DNA of 12,479 nt from Synechococcales cyanobacterium PMM_0003. Its GTDB lineage: Bacteria; Cyanobacteriota; Cyanobacteriia; Pseudanabaenales; Pseudanabaenaceae. Below the pieces are notes generated by a model. That model did not search any database. It worked only from the letters and a program-made list of their open reading frames with translations, and was not told the origin of the DNA. Shown here one piece after another: positions 7,194 through 12,286 of the stretch. The DNA lies in assembly GCA_949128015.1 (NCBI GenBank), contig CASBRC010000169.1, positions 1-12,479 on the forward strand, written 5' to 3'. Within the stretch, counting starts at the first letter, position 1; each line of letters opens with the position of its first letter. A program made the position numbers and the translations under genes.

Positions 7194-7247
7194 ATGACAA
7201 TCATATTTTTAGCTATTCTGTGTAAGCGGATAAGTTCGGTGTTTTAA
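7194..7247 (+). other. possible 17-residue leader peptide
   Basis: A short frame reading MTIIFLAILCKRISSVF has a strong Shine-Dalgarno (GGGGAGG, 7181-7187) at 6-nt spacing. It is a hydrophobic N-terminus with a basic centre. It lies in the 388-bp gap between two divergent genes. A second unrecognised frame, 43 codons from an ATG at 7259 to 7390, follows without a ribosome site. Neither has recognisable homology, and they may be relics. Otherwise the gap 7084-7471 shows only AT-rich promoter-like DNA, with TTGAGA at 7412 and TATAAA at 7433 before the next gene. Confidence 0.2.
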
Positions 7248-7471
7248 ATCTATCACTGATGTCATTGCGTGAGGCTTTACCTGATTGCGATCGCTATTCC
7301 TTAGATTGGATACGTGCTGGCAACATTCAACCCAATTATAGAGAGCAGGTTGTTCAAATATTTCAGCGTTTAGGGTGCAGATTGTTATAAATTATTTTTT
7401 GCGTAGGGACTTTGAGAACTAATTTTTGATTCTATAAAAACTGAAAAACCCATTAGAAATTCAGGTAAATT

Positions 7472-8092
7472 ATGCCTACTACCATTGCTGTCACAGAGGC
7501 GATTAGATCATTTGCAGAAGTAGAATCGAGATTTGGATTATTGCGATCGCACGATCCAGATTTCTTTTCAGAATGGCAAAACAACTTTAAAGAATTAACC
7601 CAGATTGAAACGGTAACTCTTGATCGTATCAAACAGTCATACTTACGTCATGTTTCCGAAGGTTTTTTATCTGAGGGTGTGGTGAATTTATTGGTGGTTT
7701 CACCGTTGCTATTTTTAGCGGGATTCCTTGACGCACCTTTTAGTCTTCGCAGTGAAGAATCTATCGAAATTATCGATCAAGATAATGACATTACTTACAA
7801 AGGGCGGATTGATGCTTTAGTTTTTAAAGAAGATATTTGGGTTGTATTAGTTGAAGCAAAACGTTCAAGTTTTTCTTTTTTGGTAGCAGCGCCGCAAGCT
7901 CTTTCCTATATGATGGCAAGCCCAAATGGAGATTTACCAACCTATGCGCTGATAACCAATGGCGATCACTTTATGTTTATCAAGAAGCAAGGAGAGCAAT
8001 ACGAGCTTTCTGATGATTTTTCTTTGTTTAGGCGATCGCAAAATGAACTTTACCCCGTCTTACAAATCCTTAAATCTCTCGCAAATATTTAA
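7472..8092 (+). CDS. stand-alone HsdR_N-like PD-(D/E)XK nuclease-family protein, paralogue
   Basis: A 206-residue paralogue of the protein at 4871-5518. Both begin with TAITDAI- or TIAVTEAI-like helices, share FFSEWQ and VSPLL-LAGFLDAP, and carry Asp114, Glu128 and Lys130 at the same residue numbers (GRIDAL and LVEAKRS), plus PQALSYMMASPNGD. Sequence identity is clearly partial, so this is an old duplication or two separate acquisitions, not a recent copy. The start is supported by AGG six bases before the ATG. It is transcribed away from the collagen-like gene, so the two nuclease genes flank that gene on opposite strands. No methylase or specificity gene is adjacent, so classic restriction is unlikely from this locus alone. 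Confidence 0.75.
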   Translation: MPTTIAVTEAIRSFAEVESRFGLLRSHDPDFFSEWQNNFKELTQIETVTLDRIKQSYLRHVSEGFLSEGVVNLLVVSPLLFLAGFLDAPFSLRSEESIEIIDQDNDITYKGRIDALVFKEDIWVVLVEAKRSSFSFLVAAPQALSYMMASPNGDLPTYALITNGDHFMFIKKQGEQYELSDDFSLFRRSQNELYPVLQILKSLANI

Positions 8093-8214
8093 TTTCAATA
8101 CTTAATTCATATTTCTTTAAATAAATTATCGCATCCATTATGAGAGCCAATCTAAAACCAAATAATCGTTTGACTGTCTTTTTTAATGCCCACTACACGC
8201 TAGCTCATACCCAA

Positions 8215-8320
8215 CCCGATCGCCCATCCCCAAACCTAACTAAATCAAAACGCGATCGCAAATCCCAAAAACAAAACCCCGATCGCATTTTCAACCCTAA
8301 CCAAATCAAAGTGCGATCAT
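8215..8320. repeat. HIP1-bounded repeat array A
   Basis: Four CGATCGC-type sites start at 8217, 8253, 8280 and 8314, giving steps of 36, 27 and 34 bp. The long steps carry CTAACTAAATCAAAACG and CTAACCAAATCAAAGTG; the short step carries CAAAAACAAAACCC. The last site is mutated (CGATCAT). A 65-codon open frame running through it has no homology and simply translates the repeat. The array lies between the nuclease gene and the RelB-like gene. Confidence 0.85.
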
Positions 8321-8365
8321 CTAAAGATTTAGGCTAGTATTAGGAAATACATTAGGTCGTAACTT

Positions 8366-8563
8366 ATGTCGAATGTACAAGTAGAAGAGTTAAAGCCTTT
8401 ACTCAAGGAGGTCTTACACGAATTGTTAATACAAGAGCGTGGCTGGATTCTGGATTTGTTTTATGAGGCTATGGAAGAGGTTGCGATGGCTAAGGCGATC
8501 GCTGAGGGCAAAGATAGCGAGAATGTGGGGCATGATGAAATATTTGAGTTGTTTGAGCGGTAA
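8366..8563 (+). CDS. RelB-like antitoxin
   Basis: A 65-residue acidic, mostly helical protein (VEELKPLLKEVLHELL, then AMEEVAMAKAIAEGKDSE). It ends two bases before the ATG of a RelE/ParE-type toxin, the usual antitoxin-first order. The C-terminal half (EVAMAKAIAEGKD...DEIFELF) resembles short cyanobacterial antitoxins. It would bind and neutralise the toxin and probably repress the operon. A 5-bp-arm palindrome (CTAAAGATTTAG, 8321-8332) upstream could be part of an operator. No DNA-binding motif such as ribbon-helix-helix is obvious, so identification rests mainly on its partner. Confidence 0.7.
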   Translation: MSNVQVEELKPLLKEVLHELLIQERGWILDLFYEAMEEVAMAKAIAEGKDSENVGHDEIFELFER

Positions 8564-8565
8564 TT

Positions 8566-8832
8566 ATGCAGGTTGAGTTCCGAAAAACTTTCAAACAGGA
8601 TTTGAAGTCTCTCAAAGATAGCAAGGTTTTAAAGCGTATTCAGCAGGTTGTTGAAGAGGTAGAAGGGGCAAAAGATCTGTTGGAAATACGCAATATTAAG
8701 GTGCTTCAAGGATATGAAGGTTTTTATCGGATTCGAGTAGGTGATTATCGTGTTGGTCTATTTGTGGAGAATGGGATTGTAGCGTTTGTTCGTGTTTTAC
8801 ATCGTAAGGAAGTTTATCGTTATTTTCCCTAA
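8566..8832 (+). CDS. RelE/ParE-family toxin
   Basis: An 88-residue toxin of the RelE/ParE superfamily. Typical family features are the N-terminal helical hairpin (FRKTFKQDLKSLKD), the central strands GFYRIRVGDYRVG with Arg55, Arg57 and Arg62, and the C-terminal VLHRKEVYRYFP with His79, Arg80, Tyr84 and Arg85. Members of the RelE branch cleave mRNA at the ribosome and ParE members act on gyrase; the basic/aromatic tail favours the mRNA-cleaving type, but this is inference. The family length is normal and the gene looks intact. It is coupled to the antitoxin by a 2-bp gap. Repeat array B begins four bases after its stop codon. Confidence 0.88.
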   Translation: MQVEFRKTFKQDLKSLKDSKVLKRIQQVVEEVEGAKDLLEIRNIKVLQGYEGFYRIRVGDYRVGLFVENGIVAFVRVLHRKEVYRYFP

Positions 8833-8836
8833 AAGC

Positions 8837-8902
8837 GCGATCGCAATTCCAACTCAACCCCCGATCGCATTTCCATCCTTAACCAAATCAAACCGCGATC
8901 GC
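8837..8902. repeat. HIP1-bounded repeat array B
   Basis: Three CGATCGC sites start at 8838, 8862 and 8896 (steps 24 and 34 bp). The long unit carries CTTAACCAAATCAAACCG. The array begins 4 bp after the RelE-like stop codon and ends about 14 bp before an extended -10 element for the next gene. Confidence 0.85.
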
Positions 8903-8915
8903 CTATTCGTTTGTT

Positions 8916-8924
8916 TGCTATAGT
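8916..8924 (+). promoter_or_regulatory. extended -10 promoter element
   Basis: TGCTATAGT fits the extended -10 pattern (TGn followed by TATAAT with one mismatch) and lies 28 bp before the preferred start of the DUF6883-like gene. No good -35 is seen because the position falls in array B. Confidence 0.35.
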
Positions 8925-8951
8925 GAGTTTTGTACATATTACTTTGTGTCT

Positions 8952-9290
8952 ATGAAGTTACCAAATGGAGATCGGGCTGAAATCTCTATGCAGAAGATTG
9001 TAGGGTATTGCTTAAATCTGAAGCATGACAAGGGTAAAGACAAGGCAAGGGTATTTCAATCTAAGCTGGGTATCACGACTCAAAATGCTGAACGATTGTT
9101 TGAGCTTATTCAAATTGCAGCAGTTCAAGGTGATGTTGTTCAGGAAAGTAGTACCCCATTTGGGAAAGAGTACAAGGTAGATTGGGAAATAACTAATATG
9201 GAAGGTGTTGAGCTTCGGACTATTTGGGAGATTAGCTTAGGGACAAATTATCCTCGTTTGATTAGTGCTTTTTTGAAGAGAGAAAAATAA
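8952..9290 (+). CDS. DUF6883-like protein
   Basis: A 112-residue soluble protein. It resembles the DUF6883 family in MKLPNGDRAEISMQKIVGYC at the start, then LKHDKGKDKARVFQSKLGIT, TPFGKEYKVDWEI in the middle and ELRTIWEISLG-NYPRLISAF at the end. No biochemical function is established to my knowledge; domains of this type also occur in polymorphic-toxin proteins, which would favour a toxin role. I prefer the ATG at 8952; a GTG at 8946 adds two residues. Its TAA overlaps the ATG of the DUF4926-like gene by one base (TAATG), so the two are made together. Family assignment is from memory of the pattern. Confidence 0.65.
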   Translation: MKLPNGDRAEISMQKIVGYCLNLKHDKGKDKARVFQSKLGITTQNAERLFELIQIAAVQGDVVQESSTPFGKEYKVDWEITNMEGVELRTIWEISLGTNYPRLISAFLKREK

Positions 9291-9550
9291 TGAAAAATCC
9301 ACAGTTGCTTGATACGATCGCTATTTTAAAGTCAATTCCAGTAGATAGGCTCTCGTTGACGGAATCAGAGTATGACTTTAAGGGGGCTTTGCCTGTTGGT
9401 CTGGTTGGTACGATTGTGGATATTCGCGAGGATAAAAGAGAGATTTTTTATTTGGTGGAGTTTGCAGATTCAGATGGATGTGAGTTTGCGATCGCTTATC
9501 TAAGGGCTAATGAGTTTATCACTCTGCAATATGAGCTTGCTGCTGCTTGA
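9290..9550 (+). CDS. DUF4926-like protein
   Basis: An 86-residue protein. Its core, LPVGLVGTIVDIREDK followed by YLVEFADSDG and AIAYLRANEFITL, matches the small beta-rich DUF4926 fold (VGTIV...YEVEF.D..G......L....). The N-terminus (LLDTIAILKSIPVDRL) corresponds to the family's usual opening strand. It is coupled to the DUF6883-like gene by TAATG. In this arrangement it may be the antidote or partner protein of that product, which is inference from order and size. Array C starts 3 bp after its stop codon. Confidence 0.7.
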   Translation: MKNPQLLDTIAILKSIPVDRLSLTESEYDFKGALPVGLVGTIVDIREDKREIFYLVEFADSDGCEFAIAYLRANEFITLQYELAAA

Positions 9551-9553
9551 ATT

Positions 9554-9680
9554 GCGATCGCAATTCCAAACAAAACCCCGATCGCAATTCCATCCTTAAC
9601 CAAATCAAACCGCGATCGCCCATTCACAAAACCTAAACCCGATCGCATTTCCAACCCTCACCAAATCAAACCGCGATCGC
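9554..9680. repeat. HIP1-bounded repeat array C
   Basis: Five CGATCGC sites start at 9555, 9579, 9613, 9640 and 9674, with steps of 24, 34, 27 and 34 bp. Both 34-bp units carry CAAATCAAACCG. The array starts 3 bp after the DUF4926-like stop and ends 22 bp before the stop of the convergent coiled-coil gene. Confidence 0.9.
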
Positions 9681-9702
9681 TTATCCTTAGAATTAAACAT
9701 CT

Positions 9703-10029
9703 CTAAGCTTGTTTTCTGTTAACCATTTCGATCAATAGTCGAATATTTTCTGCTTGAGTTTTGACGCTTTCCGCCTGAAGCTGTGCTGATATTGCATATC
9801 TATCGGTAGTTTGACTTTGTTGTCTAGCGATTTCCTTGAGTTGATATAGGTCTTCTTTAATGTCCAACACATCGTTAGCTACAACATCTCGACGTGTATA
9901 AAGATGTTCTACAAGGCTATTGATATTGGTATTTGTAGTTCTTGTTTCTTCTATCAACACTTGAACTGACTGGGTTAAAGCAAGCAATGCTGCTTCTAAT
10001 CGTCTTGACTGATTGTCATCTGTGGTCAT
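9703..10029 (-). CDS. small coiled-coil protein of unknown function
   Basis: A 108-residue, almost wholly helical protein with no signal peptide or membrane segment. Heptad-like hydrophobic spacing runs through LEAALLALTQSVQVLIEET, then INSLVEHLY, VLDIKEDLYQLKEIA and NIRLLIEMVN. It is rich in Gln, Asn and Thr, without Cys or Trp. I do not recognise the family; similar small helical proteins occur in cyanobacteria, but no function can be given. It stands alone on the minus strand between arrays C and D, while its neighbours come in pairs. It is a candidate structural partner or an orphaned half of a two-gene module. Confidence 0.65.
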   Translation of the reverse strand: MTTDDNQSRRLEAALLALTQSVQVLIEETRTTNTNINSLVEHLYTRRDVVANDVLDIKEDLYQLKEIARQQSQTTDRYAISAQLQAESVKTQAENIRLLIEMVNRKQA

Positions 10030-10085
10030 GGACTTAATAGTTAATCAATTTCTTGTTTGGGTTCCAGTATACCCCTTTTCCATCT

Positions 10086-10166
10086 GATCGCCCATTTCCA
10101 AAACCCGATCGCAATTCCAAACCCCCGATCGCAATTCCAACCCCAACCAAATCAAACCGCGATCGC
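10086..10166. repeat. HIP1-bounded repeat array D
   Basis: Sites start at 10085 (mutated to TGATCGC), 10106, 10126 and 10160, with steps of 21, 20 and 34 bp. The long unit carries CCCAACCAAATCAAACCG. It lies between the start of the coiled-coil gene and the brnT operator. Confidence 0.85.
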
Positions 10167-10190
10167 TTTTGTATTTAAATAAAAATGATT

Positions 10191-10227
10191 AATTGTATTG
10201 ACAACGTAAATACAATTTGTTTAAAAT
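10191..10227 (+). promoter_or_regulatory. brnTA promoter with palindromic operator candidate
   Basis: TTGACA (10198-10203, perfect -35) and TAAAAT (10222-10227, -10) are 18 bp apart, just before the brnT ATG at 10235. Overlapping them, AATTGTATT (10191-10199) and AATACAATT (10209-10217) form perfect 9-bp arms with a 9-bp spacer. BrnA is a ribbon-helix-helix repressor of its own operon in known systems, so this is its likely binding site. Confidence 0.65.
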
Positions 10228-10234
10228 ATTAATC

Positions 10235-10531
10235 ATGGATATTTATTTTGTACTAAATGGAGTCAGTTTCGTTTGGAACGCGGATAAGGCTCGCGTTAAT
10301 CCTGTTAATCATGATGGTGTTACGTTTCAACAAGCTACTGAAACTTTTTTCGATCCATTTTTGGTTGTTATTGATGCGAGTCGTAATGATGAGGAACGAG
10401 ATGCTGTTATTGGTTTAGATAAGCGATGGAATCTGCTTTACGTTGTTTATGTGGAGCGTGAAAGTGATGTGATTCGGATTATTTCAGCAAGGAAAGCAAC
10501 GCGGAAGGAGCGTGAATATTATGAAGATTGA
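10235..10531 (+). CDS. brnT: BrnT-family ribonuclease toxin
   Basis: A 98-residue toxin of the BrnT family (RelE-like fold). It shows the family signature: FVWNADKARVNPVNHDGVTF, then ATETFFDP, and the C-terminal VIRIISARKATRKEREYYE. Known BrnT proteins cleave RNA and stop translation. I take the ATG at 10235; the TTG at 10217 would add six residues and would leave no room for the leader, since it lies within the operator. The gene precedes its antitoxin, the characteristic brnT-brnA order, and the coding regions overlap by 11 bp. The usual KHG motif is here NHDG, a small deviation. It otherwise appears intact. Confidence 0.9.
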   Translation: MDIYFVLNGVSFVWNADKARVNPVNHDGVTFQQATETFFDPFLVVIDASRNDEERDAVIGLDKRWNLLYVVYVERESDVIRIISARKATRKEREYYED

Positions 10532-10802
10532 AGCTATAAAAAAACGGTTGGATAAAAGTCGTCCAATGACTACGGTGACAATCCGTATTCCTGAAGATGT
10601 AATTGAAGATTTAAAGAAAGTTGCACCATTATTAGGTTTTTCTGGTTATCAGCCATTGGTTCGCGCTTATATCGGGCAAGGACTTCGTGCGGATCTTGAG
10701 AGATTGGATGGTGATACTGTATCTATGTTTATTGCCAGTCTTAAGCGACATGGGGTTAGTGATGATATTATTCGTGAAGCTATGACTGAGGTAGTTCAGT
10801 AG
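10521..10802 (+). CDS. brnA: BrnA-type ribbon-helix-helix antitoxin
   Basis: A 93-residue protein from the ATG at 10521 (a GTG at 10512 is less likely). The RHH DNA-binding strand and helices are visible: RPMTTVTIRIPEDVIEDLKK, then APLLGFSGYQPLVRAYI. A C-terminal extension (LERLDGDTVSMFIASLKRHG...EAMTEVV) probably wraps the toxin. It would neutralise BrnT and repress the operon at the palindrome at 10191-10217. The stop codon TAG (10800-10802) shares its last base with the first GATCGCC of array E, so no spacer separates gene and repeat. Its sequence is closer to CopG-like antitoxins paired with BrnT than to the classical BrnA, so the symbol is by partnership. Confidence 0.82.
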   Translation: MKIEAIKKRLDKSRPMTTVTIRIPEDVIEDLKKVAPLLGFSGYQPLVRAYIGQGLRADLERLDGDTVSMFIASLKRHGVSDDIIREAMTEVVQ

Positions 10803-10877
10803 ATCGCCACTTCCCAACTCTCATCAAATCAAACCGCGATCGCATTCCCAACCCTCATTAAAGCAAAGCGCGATCGC
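10802..10877. repeat. HIP1-bounded repeat array E
   Basis: Sites start at 10801 (AGATCGC), 10837 and 10871, with steps of 36 and 34 bp. Units carry CATCAAATCAAACCG and CATTAAAGCAAAGCG. It lies between the convergent brnA and ParE-like genes and touches the brnA stop codon. Confidence 0.85.
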
Positions 10878-10895
10878 CATTTGTAAAAAGCCGAC

Positions 10896-11159
10896 TTAAT
10901 TTTCATCAATTAATCTGTCGTATTCATCGTGCAATCCTATCCAAAACCAATAGTAATCATTTCCTTCTTTTAAAGCCAAAGCTCGATATTCTTTATTGAT
11001 GCGAATAGACCAGAGGTTTTGATTAACTTTTTTAAAGTGCAAGGATGGATAAAAGCGATCGCTTAGCCAAGTTTGATATGTTCTTTTGGCTTGTGCCTTA
11101 ATAGCAGGGGGTAATGCTGCGTAAGCTTCCCAAAAATCAGGTGTTGTTAATGACTTCAT
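10896..11159 (-). CDS. ParE/RelE-like toxin
   Basis: An 87-residue toxin-like protein. Family traits are the N-terminal FWEAYAALPPAIKAQAKRTY, the segment YPSLHFKKV, the core LWSIRINKEYRALAL and the end YYWFWIGLHDEYDRLI, which fit a well-known RelE/ParE-superfamily group. Whether it acts on mRNA or gyrase cannot be told. The ATG at 11159 is preferred over the TTG at 11162. It lies downstream of its antitoxin and overlaps it by 23 bp, implying coupled translation. It faces brnA tail to tail across array E. It looks complete. Confidence 0.82.
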   Translation of the reverse strand: MKSLTTPDFWEAYAALPPAIKAQAKRTYQTWLSDRFYPSLHFKKVNQNLWSIRINKEYRALALKEGNDYYWFWIGLHDEYDRLIDEN

Positions 11160-11358
11160 CAAGTTTCTTTACGCGATTTGCACCAATGTGGGCTTGCGCT
11201 CTTTGAATAGCTTTGTTTAGTTTTCCTTCTTGCGCGTCAATTCTTATTTGGTTATCCCAATTGTCATCTACACGCTCTTGTAGCCATGAAAATAATACTG
11301 ATGTTTCATCATCAGATAGGCTGGCGATCGCGCTCTTAATTTCTACTAGGGAAGTCAT
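11137..11358 (-). CDS. antitoxin of the ParE/RelE-like toxin
   Basis: A 73-residue protein. Helices SDDETSVLFSWLQERVDDNWD and QIRIDAQEGKLNKAIQRA resemble the short 'addiction module' antitoxins that precede this toxin group (pattern W-x-x-Q-I-x-x-D-x-x-x-G-K-L). The C-terminal part (HIGANRVKKLDEVIN) is probably the disordered toxin-binding tail. No DNA-binding motif is obvious. It starts at ATG 11358, after a short leader, and its end overlaps the toxin start. Identification depends on both pattern and partner. Confidence 0.78.
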   Translation of the reverse strand: MTSLVEIKSAIASLSDDETSVLFSWLQERVDDNWDNQIRIDAQEGKLNKAIQRAQAHIGANRVKKLDEVINNT

Positions 11359-11398
11359 AAGAGAATCTCTACTAGTTTGTTAGGTAAATCTTAACATG

Positions 11399-11614
11399 TC
11401 GCCCATTTCCAAAACCAAAACCCCGATCGCAATTTCAAATCTAACCAAATCAAACCGCGATCGCCTATCGCCAAAAACAAAACCCGATCGCAATTTCAAA
11501 TCTAACCAAATAAAAGCGCGATCGCCCATCCCACAAACCTAAAACCTGATCGCACTTTCAACCCTAATTAAATCAAACTGCGATCGCCCCTCATCACCCA
11601 TAAACCGCGATCGC
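11399..11614. repeat. HIP1-bounded repeat array F (largest)
   Basis: Seven sites start at 11424, 11458, 11485, 11519, 11547, 11581 and 11608, with steps of 34, 27, 34, 28, 34 and 27 bp, an alternating period of about 61-62 bp. The 34-bp units carry CTAACCAAATCAAACCG or near copies. A partial unit (TCGCCCATTTCC) begins it at 11399. Beyond 11614, up to 11705, I see only AT-rich sequence. Confidence 0.92.
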
Positions 11615-11705
11615 CTATTACTTCAATAACAAGTAAAATAATCTAAAACAACCTATTAAATATTTATCAAGCTAAACAAGATGGAGTAATATTTAAATTA
11701 CTTAA

Positions 11706-12260
11706 TTACAAGGATCTAGTAATTTCTAGAATAGGTATTTGACCAGAATCATATAATTTCTCCACTTGCCTCATATAGTTGTCTAGCTTACCTAATATGT
11801 ACTTAGCTAGTACATTGGGTGCTGTTCTGACAGTGTAATGCATCTCAATACATATACATTTTTGATTAGGCACATCTATCAGTATGTCAGGTCTGATATA
11901 TTGAAGCCAAGGATGCGTCTGTTCTACATGAAAAGTTAAATCTGGCTTTTCCTCTGAAAAAAGATCTGACAAAGCTAAACATAGAGCTTTATTAAAAGGT
12001 CTATCACTACCTTTTGCTCCTGAAATATAGTCTTTATTTAATCTCTCGAAAATAGGCTTAGCCTTCTCAAGAGCGCCTGGAACAGATCCGCTCTTTCTTT
12101 TTCCTTTTTTTGGTTCTTCACCTGCCAATTTAAGATAAAGAGGAGTTGTAGATAATGAATTCTTAGCTGGGTGTTTTTGAAGCCAATGTTTAGGAACGCC
12201 CCAACTTTCAAACTCTTCTCTAGAGATCGGTACTCCTACAAACACTCTAATAAGCCGCAA
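11706..12260 (-). pseudogene. 3' part of an interrupted gene, possible PD-(D/E)XK-like end
   Basis: The open frame of 184 codons has no ATG before a late Met; its only candidate start is TTG at 12260, in the loop of an inverted repeat, and two stops (TAA TAA) precede it. This points to a broken gene rather than a natural start. The C-terminal part contains RPDILIDVPNQKCICIEMHY followed by LAKYILGKLDNYMRQ, which suggests a nuclease-like beta-sheet (D...E-x-H) but lacks the usual Lys, so the assignment is weak. I do not recognise the family. The upstream half lies in another frame at 12247-12479. Confidence 0.5.
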
Positions 12261-12286
12261 AGCAACTTATTAGAGTGTTTGTAGGA
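12234..12286. repeat. perfect 21-bp-arm inverted repeat
   Basis: Arms 12234-12254 and 12266-12286 are perfectly complementary with an 11-nt loop (CCGCAAAGCAA). The repeat sits exactly where the two frames of the broken gene meet. Removing 49 or 52 bp of it would join the frames without a stop. It lacks a T-tract on the minus strand, so terminator use is less likely. Confidence 0.85.

Noticed and set aside
4871..8092. A complete type I restriction system
   Set aside because: Only the short nuclease-domain protein is present; there is no helicase part, methylase or specificity subunit.
8140..8337. 65-codon open frame on the + strand after the second nuclease gene
   Set aside because: Most of it is translated repeat array A (runs of PDR..PNLTKSKRDRKS); there is no homology or convincing ribosome site.
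10632..10817. 61-codon minus-strand frame
   Set aside because: Antisense to brnA, which has a clear ribbon-helix-helix signature.
8215..11614. CRISPR array
   Set aside because: The regular spacing suggested it, but the segments between CGATCGC sites are themselves conserved copies of two sequences, not unique spacers, the repeats are only 7-8 bp, and no cas gene is present.
8837..11614. Integron attC sites
   Set aside because: The repeats flank cassettes, but lack the paired core sites and imperfect stem that define attC, and no integrase gene is in the window; kept only as an analogy.
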